A stretch of DNA of 64,000 bases from Spirillospora albida. Lineage in GTDB: Bacteria > Actinomycetota > Actinomycetes > Streptosporangiales > Streptosporangiaceae. Each line of letters begins with the position of its first letter. Position 1 is the stretch's first letter. Where the stretch lies: the NCBI RefSeq assembly GCF_000718255.1, contig NZ_JOFJ01000025.1, forward strand, positions 1-64,000, in the 5' to 3' direction. Below the pieces are notes generated by a model. The model had not been told where the DNA came from, did not search any database, and worked only from the letters and a program-made list of their open reading frames with translations. Made by a program: the position numbers and the translations under genes. Positions 26,595 through 34,408 of this stretch are shown piece by piece.

Positions 26595-26622
26595 TAATCG
26601 ACAGCCCGCGCCCCGGCATAAG
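26595..26622 (-). promoter_or_regulatory. Candidate weak FliA-type promoter for cheB operon
   Basis: Minus strand CTTA (26622-26619), 16 bases, GTCGATTA (26602-26595). It differs from CTCA / GCCGAT by one base in each hexamer core but keeps the exact spacing. The predicted start is ~64 bases before the cheB GTG. Confidence 0.4.
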
Positions 26623-26718
26623 GATTCGTCCGCCCGCGTCGGAACCCCCGCTTCCCCCGAGGACCGTTGCCATACGATTCCCGGGCCGGTGCCATACGCG
26701 GCTGGTAGGATCGGGGGC

Positions 26719-26976
26719 ATGGCTGAGAGTCCGAAGGTCACCGTGCGGCTCCCGCAGGACGTGAAGGACGCCGTCGAGGCCGCCACCGCGGGCACGGGGC
26801 AGAGCGTCACCGGCTACGTCACCGAGGCCGTCCTGCAGCGGGTCGACCGCGAGCGCCGCGCCCGCACGGCCCTGGACGCCCTGGGCCCGTTCACGCCCGA
26901 GGAACTGGAGTTCGCCGGCGAGCTCCTCGACGGTGGGCACCGCGTCGAGCCGGGGGGATTCCGCACCGCCTCATGA
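26719..26976 (+). CDS. Ribbon-helix-helix antitoxin
   Basis: 85 aa, ATG 26719. The N-terminus (PKVTVRLPQDVKDAVEAATAGTGQSVTGYVTEAVLQRV) is a CopG/Arc-type ribbon-helix-helix; the C-terminus (FTPEELEFAGELLDGG) would wrap the toxin. It overlaps the PIN-like gene by four bases (ATGA). Probable antitoxin and autorepressor of a type II module. Confidence 0.82.
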   Translation: MAESPKVTVRLPQDVKDAVEAATAGTGQSVTGYVTEAVLQRVDRERRARTALDALGPFTPEELEFAGELLDGGHRVEPGGFRTAS

Positions 26977-27395
26977 CCTCCCCCCGACCGTCCGTCCCGG
27001 CGGGCCTTTCCGGCCGGGTCCTGGACACCCCCGCCATCGTCGACCTGGCGACCGGCCGCAGCCGGTACATGCGGGCCGTCGCCTACATCGCCGCGTCCCG
27101 CGGGGAGACCCTGGCCGTCCCCGCGGTCGTGCTCGCCGAGGCGTCCGCGGCCGTCGCCGACGAGGCCGCCCGGGACCTGCTCCGCCGCGCCGTCGACAGC
27201 GAGATCATCCTGGTCATGTCGCTGACCGCGGCCGACGCGATCAGCGCCGGGGAACTCGGCGGCAAGCTGCGCCTCTCACTGCCGGCCGCGCACGTCGCCC
27301 TGGCCGCCGCCGCCCGCCGCTGGCCGATCATCACCCGCGCCGAGGACGCCGAGACCTGGCGCAACCTCGGCTACGCCGTGGACGTCCTGCCCTGA
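26973..27395 (+). CDS. PIN-like toxin of a type II toxin-antitoxin pair
   Basis: 140 aa. PIN-fold signs: an early acidic residue in RVLDTPAIVDLATGRS, a central VPAVVLAEASAAV with the conserved Glu, and a late LPAAHVALAAAARRWPIITRAEDAETW acidic cluster. VapC-type enzymes are Mg-dependent RNases. The first Asp lies in V-L-D-T rather than the usual Y-x-D-T-S, so activity should not be assumed. Converges on uppP 10 bp away. Confidence 0.8.
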   Translation: MTSPRPSVPAGLSGRVLDTPAIVDLATGRSRYMRAVAYIAASRGETLAVPAVVLAEASAAVADEAARDLLRRAVDSEIILVMSLTAADAISAGELGGKLRLSLPAAHVALAAAARRWPIITRAEDAETWRNLGYAVDVLP

Positions 27396-27405
27396 GCCCG
27401 GGGCG

Positions 27406-28317
27406 TCAGCCGCCTATGTCGCCGCCGGCCGTGGGCTCCAGGACGCCCAGCCCGATGAGCACCAGCAGCACGGTGCCGAGGGCGACGCGGTAGCAGACGA
27501 ACGGCAGGAAGCTCCGGGTGCTGATGAACCGCATGAACCACGCGATGACCGTGTAGCCGACCACCCCGGCCACCAGCGTCGCCACCAGGGTCGGCCCCCA
27601 GGAGACGTGACCGCCGTGTTCGCCGATGTCGGTCAGCTCGTACAGGCCGGAGGCCAGCACGGCCGGGATCGCCAGCAGGAAGGAGTAGCGGGCCGCCGCG
27701 GCGCGGCTGTAGCCGAGGAACAGCCCGCCGGTGATCGTCGCCCCCGATCGGGAGACGCCCGGGATCAGGGCCATGGCCTGGCATAGGCCGTAGATCAGGC
27801 CGTCGCGGACGCTGAGGTTCTCCAGTTCCTTGGGCCGGCGGACGCCGCGGTGCCGTCCGCCGCCCGTGCCCGGGCCCGTGGACGAGGCGTGCTCGGCGGC
27901 GCGGGCGGCCAGCCGGTCGGCCACGGCCAGCACGATCCCGAGCGTGATCAGGGTGAAGGCGATGAGCCGCAGGTCCCGGAACGGCCCGGTGATGTAGTCC
28001 TTGAGCGTCACCCCCAGCACCCCGATCGGCAGCGAGCCGATGATCACCAGCCAGCCCATGCGGGCGTCGGGGTCCTTGCGGGCGTCGGCGTCCACCAGGG
28101 ACCGCGCCCACGCGCGGAGGATGCGCATGATGTCGGCGCGGAAGTAGATGAGCACGGCCGTCTCGGTGCCGATCTGCGTGACCGCGGTGAACGCGGCCCC
28201 GGGGTCGGGCCAGCCCGCCGCCACGGCGGTCAGCCGCAGGTGGGCCGAGGAGGAGATCGGCAGGAATTCGGTGAGCCCCTGCACCACGCCGAGGATGAGG
28301 GCTTCGATCCAGGACAT
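27406..28317 (-). CDS. uppP: Undecaprenyl-diphosphatase UppP
   Basis: 303 aa integral membrane enzyme with ~8 helices. Signature motifs: E-F-L-P-I-S-S-S-A-H (residues 18-27) and PGVSRSGATITGGLFLG (~183-199). It recycles undecaprenyl pyrophosphate to the lipid carrier for peptidoglycan synthesis. A hydrophilic insert (~128-165, RAAEHASSTGPGTGGGRHRGVRRP) between helices is typical of actinobacterial forms. Confidence 0.95.
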   Translation of the reverse strand: MSWIEALILGVVQGLTEFLPISSSAHLRLTAVAAGWPDPGAAFTAVTQIGTETAVLIYFRADIMRILRAWARSLVDADARKDPDARMGWLVIIGSLPIGVLGVTLKDYITGPFRDLRLIAFTLITLGIVLAVADRLAARAAEHASSTGPGTGGGRHRGVRRPKELENLSVRDGLIYGLCQAMALIPGVSRSGATITGGLFLGYSRAAAARYSFLLAIPAVLASGLYELTDIGEHGGHVSWGPTLVATLVAGVVGYTVIAWFMRFISTRSFLPFVCYRVALGTVLLVLIGLGVLEPTAGGDIGG

Positions 28318-28630
28318 CAGAGATTCGTCGTTTCGTTGTCGAGGGGGGTCGGTCGCGCCGCCGGGTCGCCGGATCCCGCGACGATCATCGCCGCGCCGGA
28401 CATCGGGATGATAGTGCGCGTTCCGGATCAGATGATCGGGGAGCGGATGCCGTCCGGCGCCGGGGTGTCAGGCCAGGCTGCCGCGATCATCGCGGGTGAG
28501 CGGCCCGTCCGCCATGGGGGGGCGGTCCATCGGGAGGGGGTCGCCGGGAGCCCGGCACCGGTCGTCGATCGTCTGCGGCACACCGGCATCGTTCACCGTC
28601 CAGGTGAATGGCAGGTGAACGATCAGACGG
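28318..28630. other. Intergenic region, uppP upstream and phosphatidyltransferase 3' end
   Basis: No supported gene. It contains the uppP promoter region. ATCGTTCACC (28588-28597) and GGTGAACGAT (28614-28623) form a perfect 10-bp stem just after the phosphatidyltransferase stop on the minus strand, a plausible terminator. CCGCGAT/ATCGCGG near 28480 is a further small palindrome. Confidence 0.5.
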
Positions 28631-29488
28631 TCAGCGGGTCTGGAGCAGGGTGGTGGTGGGCTCAGCCGGTTTTGGGACGGGCGGCTGGTTCTCCCGCAGG
28701 CGGGTGAACGTCCGGACGCTCAGGCAGAACTTGTAGATGAGGGCGAGCTCGAAGGTCAGGAGCATCGCGCCGGCGGCCGCGGTGACGGGGAGGATCAGGC
28801 CGGTCAGCGGTGCCACGATGAACACGGCCATCTGGAACTCGATGCCGCTGACCAGGTGGGTGCGGATGCGGTGGCGCAGCAGCGCGTCCCGGACCCGGAT
28901 GTAGAGCGGAAAGCGGGACCGGAACTCCCGCTGCAGGTCGACGGCCTCCTCGTCGGGCTTCTCCTCGACGGCCTCCGCCGGGGCGGGTTCGCCCAGTTCG
29001 GCGAGCATGTGGCGGCGGACCTTGGCCATCTGCGGGCCGTTGACGTACCGGAACATGTCCAGCGCCAGGACGCCGAACGCCAGCCACAGGTAGCGGACCT
29101 GGCCCGTCACGGCGAACAGCCCGTTGGCGAGGGCGACCGCGCAGATGCCGTCTCGGACGCGGTCCAGCATGAAGTCGAGCCAGACGCCGAACAGGGAGCC
29201 GCTGCCCTTCAGTCGCGCGATCTTGCCGTCCACGCAGTCGAGGACGAACCCGAGGTGGTACAGCAGGGCGCCGATCATGAGCCAGCCGGAGGTGCCCTGC
29301 CAGAACGCGGCGGCCGCGCCGAGACCGAGACCGAACGCGGCGACGGTGATCTGGTTGGGGGTGGCGCGCGTCCAGTTCGCCAGCAGCCAGGCGACCCGGA
29401 CGGCGACGGGGTCGACCAGCAGCACCGTCCACCAGGCGTCCTTGTCCTTGCGGGTCGCGCGCACGTCGTCCAGTGAGAACCTCGCCAT
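28631..29488 (-). CDS. CDP-alcohol phosphatidyltransferase
   Basis: 285 aa, ATG 29488. The family signature D-G-x2-A-R-x8-G-x3-D-x3-D is complete (VDGKIARLKG to VWLDFMLD, residues ~84-108). About six hydrophobic helices plus a cytoplasmic loop (~155-190). It transfers a phospho-alcohol from CDP-alcohol in membrane lipid synthesis; the acceptor (inositol phosphate, glycerol phosphate or other) cannot be told from the motif. The gene stands alone, divergent from the VldE-like gene. Confidence 0.9.
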   Translation of the reverse strand: MARFSLDDVRATRKDKDAWWTVLLVDPVAVRVAWLLANWTRATPNQITVAAFGLGLGAAAAFWQGTSGWLMIGALLYHLGFVLDCVDGKIARLKGSGSLFGVWLDFMLDRVRDGICAVALANGLFAVTGQVRYLWLAFGVLALDMFRYVNGPQMAKVRRHMLAELGEPAPAEAVEEKPDEEAVDLQREFRSRFPLYIRVRDALLRHRIRTHLVSGIEFQMAVFIVAPLTGLILPVTAAAGAMLLTFELALIYKFCLSVRTFTRLRENQPPVPKPAEPTTTLLQTR

Positions 29489-29573
29489 GCACCCAGCATG
29501 GTGGCGCCGCGTGACCGGCGTGGCGCGCATCGCGACGATATGCGCAGCCTTGACCTTCCGTTTGCGCGATGGC

Positions 29574-29601
29574 CTCAACCGGGGCGGGCCCCCGCCGATG
29601 G
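29574..29601 (+). promoter_or_regulatory. FliA-type promoter of the VldE-like hydrolase gene
   Basis: CTCA (29574-29577), 16 bases, GCCGATGG (29594-29601). The start codon TTG 29633 lies 31 bases after the -10 box, preceded by GGAAGGGG. Confidence 0.7.
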
Positions 29602-29632
29602 TGCGGGGGAGAACCGCCTGGAAGGGGACGCT

Positions 29633-30205
29633 TTGACCGACGGCATCGCCGCGATCACCGCACGGATCGCCGAACTTCGCACGCGGCTCGGACAGGCCGC
29701 CCCGGCCGCGTCCACGAGCGCCTCGGGCGCCGCGTTCGCGGCGAAACTGGAGTCCGCCCGCGCCGCGACCTCGGCGGCACCGGCGACCGCGCCGGCGTCC
29801 ACGACCCACGCGCACGAGTCGTCGCCCGTCACGGGCCGGTCCAAGCTGACCGGGCGGATGCGCGGCCTCATCAACGAGGTCGACCAGAGGTTCGGCCCGT
29901 TCCCCACGATCGGCGGCTGGCGCTCGGACGGCGGCATCGCCGGCGGCGGGGAGCACCCGCTGGGCCGCGCGGCCGACTTCATGCTCAGCTCCGGCGGCGC
30001 GATGCCGAGCGCCGCCCAGCGCGCCAAGGGCCGCGAGATCGCCGAATGGATCACGGACAACGCCGACCGACTCGGCGTCAAGTACGTGATCTACGACCAG
30101 AAGATCTGGAACCCCTCCCGCGCCGCCGAGGGCTGGCGCCCGATGGAGAACCGCGGCAGCGTGACCCAGAACCACTACGACCACATCCACGTCTCCGTGA
30201 ACTGA
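29633..30205 (+). CDS. VldE/ARB_07466-like domain protein, probable flagellum-associated hydrolase
   Basis: 190 aa from TTG 29633. No signal peptide; the N-terminus (GIAAITARIAELRTRLGQ) is the short helical heading seen on flagellum-linked cell-wall enzymes of other actinobacteria. A low-complexity linker (~27-68) follows. The C-terminal ~115 residues resemble the ARB_07466/VldE fold: MRGLINEVDQRFGPFPTIGGWR, metal-ligand-like HPLGRAADFML, VKYVIYDQKIWNPSR, and terminal HYDHIHVSVN. This fold is related to LAS/M15 peptidases. With its FliA-type promoter I infer a role in letting the flagellum through peptidoglycan, exported through the flagellum itself. Confidence 0.72.
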   Translation: MTDGIAAITARIAELRTRLGQAAPAASTSASGAAFAAKLESARAATSAAPATAPASTTHAHESSPVTGRSKLTGRMRGLINEVDQRFGPFPTIGGWRSDGGIAGGGEHPLGRAADFMLSSGGAMPSAAQRAKGREIAEWITDNADRLGVKYVIYDQKIWNPSRAAEGWRPMENRGSVTQNHYDHIHVSVN

Positions 30206-30264
30206 CGCCGGCCGACTTCGAAGACGGCTTTTGGTAGATTTCATCTATGTAGTAGAGATCTACT

Positions 30265-30940
30265 GTGGTCCTGGACGAGGTGCCGTGGCTGGCCGAGCAG
30301 GACGAGATTCTGACGCTGGGTCCGCTGAACGTGGCGGAGGTCGGGCGGGCCCTGGGGCTGGGGCCGGCGGACGCGATCGACGCCCATCTGGTGAGCGGCG
30401 GGCTGCCCGGCATCCTGCGGACGTGGCCGCACGGCATGCCCGTTTTTGTACCGGGTCGCCGATAGCAACCTGCGGCTGTATCTGGGGATACTGCGCGCCG
30501 TGCAGGAACAGGCACGGCGGGGACGTCCCGAGGCCGGGTTCCGGGCGGTGGAGCGGCGCTGGAGCAGCTGGCGCGGGCGGGCCGTGGAGCCGCTGGTCCG
30601 CGAGTCACTCGAGCTGGCCGCGCTGGACGGGGCGCTGCCCTGGCCGGATGCTGAAACGGTCGGTGGCTGGTGGAACCGGCGATTCGACCCGGAGGTCGAT
30701 CTCGTGGGTGCCGACCAGGGGCCCGTCGCCGGGTCCGTGTTCTTCGCGGGGTCGGTGAAATGGCTCGGGGGAGCCTTCGACGGGCGCGACATGGCCGCGT
30801 TGCGGGAGGCGGCGGGCGCCGTGCCCGGGTTCGTGCCGGGAGAGTCCGGGCTCGTCGCCGCGTCCCTCGGCGGGGTGACGGCCGACGGGCTGGACCTGGC
30901 ATGGGGGCCCGGGGATGTGGTGGGGGCCTGGCGGGTCTGA
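30265..30940 (+). pseudogene. Decayed AAA-type ATPase with DUF234 C-terminus
   Basis: Two frames together recall actinobacterial and archaeal-type ATPases of ~480 aa. Fragment 1 (30265-30465) has VLDEVPWLAEQDE, which is Walker B, joined directly to LGPLNVAEVGRALGLGPADAI, so ~45 residues are missing between them. Fragment 2 (30446-30940, other frame) is YRVADSNLRLYLGILRAVQEQA and the DUF234-like nuclease half (WSSWRGRAVEPLVRESLE, DPEVDLVGAD). Walker A and the first ~130 residues are absent. The 5' break lies beside an A+T-rich patch (~30232-30262) unlike its surroundings. It has a 5' deletion, an internal deletion and a frameshift, so is non-functional. Confidence 0.8.
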
Positions 30941-31111
30941 TCAGCGGCGGACGAGGCGGTCTATCGCCTGGATGCCGAAGTGGGCGCCGAAGGTGCCGGC
31001 GGCGGCCTGCGCCGTGAAGGCGAGCAGGGGGGCGAAGCCGCCGCCGGTGAGGCGGTCGAAGAGGAACGCGGCCAGGGGGGCGGCGTTGGTGAGCACGGTG
31101 AGCTGGTTCAT
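30941..31111 (-). CDS. Small membrane protein (56 aa)
   Basis: ATG 31111 with GGAGG nine bases upstream. MNQLTVLTNAAPLAAFLFDRLTGGGFAPLLAFTAQAA shows two short hydrophobic stretches, ending in IQAIDRLVRR. No recognised family. It is divergent from the secreted-protein gene at 31309 and abuts the decayed ATPase tail to tail. Confidence 0.5.
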   Translation of the reverse strand: MNQLTVLTNAAPLAAFLFDRLTGGGFAPLLAFTAQAAAGTFGAHFGIQAIDRLVRR

Positions 31112-31240
31112 CGGGGGTCCTCCCAGGCGGCGACGTCCGTCCAGGGTGGTGTCCGGGGGTGCGGCCGGGCGGTGCGGCGGGGGTGCGGACGGGTTGCCGA
31201 GACCACACAAGAATTTTTCGGTTTCCGTTCCGGTGTTTTT

Positions 31241-31268
31241 CTCAGGGCCGGACGGGTGCGGCCGATGG
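31241..31268 (+). promoter_or_regulatory. FliA-type promoter with extended upstream element
   Basis: CTCA (31241-31244), 16 bases, GCCGATGG (31261-31268), 41 bp before the start at 31309. The preceding ~30 bases, including GTGTTTTTCTCAGG, are nearly repeated before the promoter at 41.13 kb. Confidence 0.75.
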
Positions 31269-31308
31269 ACAGGCTGCATCAGTGTCGGGCTCTGAAGGAG
31301 AACCACCC

Positions 31309-31731
31309 ATGAAACCGAGCATCAGCAAGGCCGCGGTCGTCCTGGTCGCCGGTGCGATGGCGATGGGCGTGCCGGCCGCGGCGGAGGCCGCACCCAAGGC
31401 CAAGGACGCCAAGTCCAAGACCGTCAAGGTCAAGAAGGCGAAGAAGCCCAAGAAGGCGACGCCGGTCACGGCCGTCGGCGGGGTCACCGTCGTGGACGGG
31501 GACGCGAAGACGTTCACGTTCCGCGTGAAGGCGGGCCACAAGTCGCTGCGCGGCGACGACGTCGTGGTGACGGTGACGTCCACCACCAAGATCGTCAAGG
31601 ACGGGGCGAAGCGGGAGTTCGGCGTGCTCTCCGCCGGCGACGTGGTGACCGTCAAGGGCCTCAAGAAGGACGGCGGCCTGGCCGCCTCCCGCGTCTCGGT
31701 CCACGAGGTGGAGACCGAGCCCGCCGAGTGA
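31309..31731 (+). CDS. Secreted Lys-rich protein, DUF5666-like
   Basis: 140 aa; ATG 31309 with GAAGGAG upstream. Signal peptide (~1-28, ending AAAEAAPK), a strongly basic segment (residues ~29-50, nearly all Lys, Ala, Val), then a beta-rich domain: GGVTVVDGDAKTFTFRVKAG, VVVTVTSTTKIVKDG, GVLSAGDVVTVKGLKKDGGLAASRVSVHEVE. The second part resembles the OB-like DUF5666 fold of exported proteins. Its FliA-type promoter suggests secretion during the motile stage. The role is unknown. Confidence 0.8.
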   Translation: MKPSISKAAVVLVAGAMAMGVPAAAEAAPKAKDAKSKTVKVKKAKKPKKATPVTAVGGVTVVDGDAKTFTFRVKAGHKSLRGDDVVVTVTSTTKIVKDGAKREFGVLSAGDVVTVKGLKKDGGLAASRVSVHEVETEPAE

Positions 31732-31841
31732 CCTGACGGCTTCCCGTCCGGGCTTCGGCGTACCCACAGCCGGACACCGTCAGTTACAGATCCCTCACCT
31801 GTGGTCATCACGGATGATCCGATCGTCATGGAGGACGAGTC

Positions 31842-32042
31842 ATGCTTCTTCTCTACACGCACCTTCAGACCCTCCTCGCCGCTCGGCACGCGGCCGTGGC
31901 GGAGGACCGGGAGCGCGGCGCCACCGCCGTCGAGTACGGACTCATGGTCGCGCTGATCGCGGCCGTGATCGTCGGCACCGTGATCCTGCTCGGCCAGGGC
32001 CTGGACGTGAAGTTCAACGAGGTCCTCGACCGGATCGGCTGA
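31842..32042 (+). CDS. flp: Flp-type pilin subunit
   Basis: 66 aa, ATG with GGAGGACGAG upstream. RERGATAVEYGLMVALIAAVIVGTVILLGQGL is the Flp motif: a G-A-T-A-V-E-Y processing region with Glu at +5 and a hydrophobic helix. The leader before the cleavage site is ~26 residues. Major subunit of the Tad pilus, followed by all assembly genes in the same direction. No dedicated prepilin peptidase (TadV/CpaA) is seen in the window. Confidence 0.93.
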   Translation: MLLLYTHLQTLLAARHAAVAEDRERGATAVEYGLMVALIAAVIVGTVILLGQGLDVKFNEVLDRIG

Positions 32043-32106
32043 TCACGGCCGGCCCGGTGGGCGCGGGCGCGTCCACCGGGCCGGTGCGCGGGGAGGGGGC
32101 TGTCCG

Positions 32107-32505
32107 TTGGCCGGAGTGCGGAGACGGGACGACCGGGGCGCCGCGGCCGTGGAGACGGCGCTGATGCTGCCGGTGATCCTCTTCCTGCTGTTCGCGATCA
32201 TCGATTTCGGGCGCATGTTCAACGCGCAGCTGACGGTGACGCAGGCCGCGCGGGAGGGCGCCAGGGCCGCGGCCCTCGGGCAGGCCGCCCAGCCGCGGGT
32301 CGCGTCCGCGGCGGGCGGCACCGCCCCCGTGTCCGCGACGGTCACCGCCTGCCCCATGGACGGCGGGGACGACGACGCCGTCGTGACGGTGACGCATCCG
32401 TTCACGTTCGTCACGCCGGTCGCCGGGCTCGCCGCCCTGTTCGGCGGGGGGCTCGACCGGCCGGTCACCCTGACGGGCAAGGGGGTCATGCCGTGCAGCG
32501 GCTGA
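32107..32505 (+). CDS. tadE: TadE-family pseudopilin
   Basis: 132 aa from TTG 32107. RRRDDRGAAAVETALMLPVILFLLFAIIDFGRMFNAQLTVTQAAREGARAAALG is the TadE motif: short basic leader, G-A-A-A-V-E processing site, hydrophobic helix, then A-R-E-G-A-R. The C-terminal ~70 residues form an exported beta domain with a Cys pair. Minor pilin or initiator of the Tad pilus. Confidence 0.88.
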   Translation: MAGVRRRDDRGAAAVETALMLPVILFLLFAIIDFGRMFNAQLTVTQAAREGARAAALGQAAQPRVASAAGGTAPVSATVTACPMDGGDDDAVVTVTHPFTFVTPVAGLAALFGGGLDRPVTLTGKGVMPCSG

Positions 32506-33596
32506 GGGGCGGGGTCCGGCGCGGCGACGGCGGGGGCATCGCCGTGCTGGCCGTCGTGATGCTGGCCGGAGGCGTCCTGCTCGGGATGGCGGCGCTCACG
32601 CTCGACGTGGGCCAGATCTACGCCGAGCGGGAGGAGCTGCAGAGCGGCGCGGACGCGGCGGCCGTCGCGGTCGCCGAGCGGTGCGCGCTGCGGCCCGACA
32701 CGTGCGGGCCGTCCCCGGCCGGGACGGCGGAGCGGTACGCCGACGCCAACGCCGCGGACGGGGCGTCCGCGGTGGAGGCGGTGTGCGGGGCCGGGCCGGG
32801 TCCGCTGCCCGCCTGCCCGCCGCCGGCGGAGAACTTGACGGCGTGCCTCGGCGACCCGCCGGCGACCGGCGGGTACGCGGAGGTCCGCACCCGCACCCGG
32901 CGGCCGGACGGGTCGACGCTGCTGCCGCCGATCCTCGCCGGGACCCTCCTCGGCGAGGAGGACCACGCGGGCGCGGTCGTGCGGGCCTGCGCGCGCGCCG
33001 CGTGGGGGCCGCCGCGGCGCGCCCGTGGCCTCGGCCTGACGGTGTCGCTGTGCGAATGGCGGGACGCCACGTCCGGCGGGACGGTGTTCGGGCCGCCGCC
33101 GCCGGGCGTCCCGGACGCGTCCGCCGAGGTCGTGCTGCGCCTGCACACGACGACGGCGGGCCGCTGCCCGGCCGGGCCGTCCGGTGGCGACACGCCGGGC
33201 GGTTTCGGCTGGCTGGACGACCCCGACGGCGGCTGCACCGCGCTCGTCGACACCGACGGCACCTACGGCGGCGACCCCGGCGTGGCGGTCTCGCGGGCCT
33301 GCGGGGACGCGTTCGCCGACCTCCGGGACGGCAGGCGGCCGGCGTTCCTGCCGATCTACGAGTCCGTCACCGGGACGGGCCAGAACACCCGGTACGCGAT
33401 CGCCGGTTTCGCGCCGTTCGTCATCACCGGCTACGGGCTGCCGGGTCTGGAGCAGCCGTCCCGGCTGACGAGGCGGGCGCACTGCTCGGGGTCGGACAAG
33501 TGCGTGTACGGCTACTTCGTCCGCGCCCTCATGCCCGGCAAGGGCCGGATCGCCGGCCCCGACCTCGGCGCCGCCATCGTGACCCTGATCGGCTGA
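32493..33596 (+). CDS. TadG-like pilus assembly protein
   Basis: 367 aa from GTG 32493, overlapping tadE by 13 bases. The N-terminus (GDGGGIAVLAVVMLAGGVLLGMAALTLDVGQIYAEREELQSGADAAAVAVAERCAL) is the TadE/Tad-like membrane anchor with the D-x-G-x-x-Y-x-x-R-x-x-L-Q-x-A-A-D-A-A-A motif. The exported remainder holds about ten Cys and no known domain. Probably a cell-wall-exposed component of the Tad machine. Confidence 0.82.
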   Translation: MQRLRGGVRRGDGGGIAVLAVVMLAGGVLLGMAALTLDVGQIYAEREELQSGADAAAVAVAERCALRPDTCGPSPAGTAERYADANAADGASAVEAVCGAGPGPLPACPPPAENLTACLGDPPATGGYAEVRTRTRRPDGSTLLPPILAGTLLGEEDHAGAVVRACARAAWGPPRRARGLGLTVSLCEWRDATSGGTVFGPPPPGVPDASAEVVLRLHTTTAGRCPAGPSGGDTPGGFGWLDDPDGGCTALVDTDGTYGGDPGVAVSRACGDAFADLRDGRRPAFLPIYESVTGTGQNTRYAIAGFAPFVITGYGLPGLEQPSRLTRRAHCSGSDKCVYGYFVRALMPGKGRIAGPDLGAAIVTLIG

Positions 33597-33618
33597 CCTC
33601 CCGGAAAGGACCCTCCCT

Positions 33619-34389
33619 GTGAAGAGCCGCGTTCTGCTGTTCGTGGCCGCGCTGGCGCTGGCCGGCCTCGGCGCCGCCGCGATCATGGCGTACGTGTCCG
33701 GCGCGGACGAGCGGGCGGTCGCCGGGAAGCGCGCCGTGGAGGTCCTGGTGGCGGCGAAGGCGATCCCGGCCGGGACGAGCGGGGAGCGGCTCCGGTCCGG
33801 CGGCTACACCGAGCGGGTCCGGATGCCCGTCGGCACCGTGCCCGCCGACGCGCTCGGCGCCCTGAACGCCGAGACCGACGCGCTCGCCGCGACCGCCGAG
33901 ATCAAGCCCCGGCAGCTGCTGCTGCGCGGGATGCTGGGCCGCCCGCAGCGCACCACCGGCGGCCTGGCCGTGCCGGACGGGAAGCTCGCCGTGACGGTCG
34001 AGGTGACCGCCGCCGCCGGGGTCGCCGGATATGTCCGGCCCGGTGCGCAGGTCGCCGTGTTCGACACCTTCAACGTGCTGAAGGGGCGTCCGGGCGTGCC
34101 GTCCGGTGACCGGCTCGCCGAGGGCGCCGAGAACAACCGGGCGACGCGGGTGCTGCTGCCGCGCGTCCAGGTGCTGGCCGTGGGCCCCCGCCCCGCCGCC
34201 GCGGCCGAGGAGAAGGGCGCCGAAGCGGAGGCCGGGCGGACCCTGCCGGTCACCGTCGCCGTCAACCAGGACGAGGCCGAGCGCCTCGTCCACGCCGCCC
34301 AGACCGGGACGCTCTACCTCGGCCTGCTGACCGACTCCGCCGACGTCCGTCCCGGGCCCGGCGTCGACAATCCCACGCTGTTCCGCTGA
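33619..34389 (+). CDS. cpaB: Flp pilus assembly protein CpaB
   Basis: 256 aa from GTG 33619. N-terminal membrane helix (VLLFVAALALAGLGAAAIMAY), an SAF domain (VEVLVAAKAIPAGTSGERLRSG, ~38-100), and the CpaB/RcpC core (GLAVPDGKLAVTVEVTAAAGVAGYVRPGAQVAVFDT, VTVAVNQDEAERLVHAAQTGTLYLGL). In Gram-positive hosts it is probably a periplasm- or wall-side assembly factor. Confidence 0.9.
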   Translation: MKSRVLLFVAALALAGLGAAAIMAYVSGADERAVAGKRAVEVLVAAKAIPAGTSGERLRSGGYTERVRMPVGTVPADALGALNAETDALAATAEIKPRQLLLRGMLGRPQRTTGGLAVPDGKLAVTVEVTAAAGVAGYVRPGAQVAVFDTFNVLKGRPGVPSGDRLAEGAENNRATRVLLPRVQVLAVGPRPAAAAEEKGAEAEAGRTLPVTVAVNQDEAERLVHAAQTGTLYLGLLTDSADVRPGPGVDNPTLFR

Positions 34390-34408
34390 CCCGGGAGGAG
34401 AACGCGCG

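Noticed and set aside
31732..31841. FliA-type promoter in front of the Tad pilin gene
   Set aside because: A CTCA occurs in this gap but no GCCGAT follows at 16 bases, so the Tad operon does not appear to share the motility promoter.
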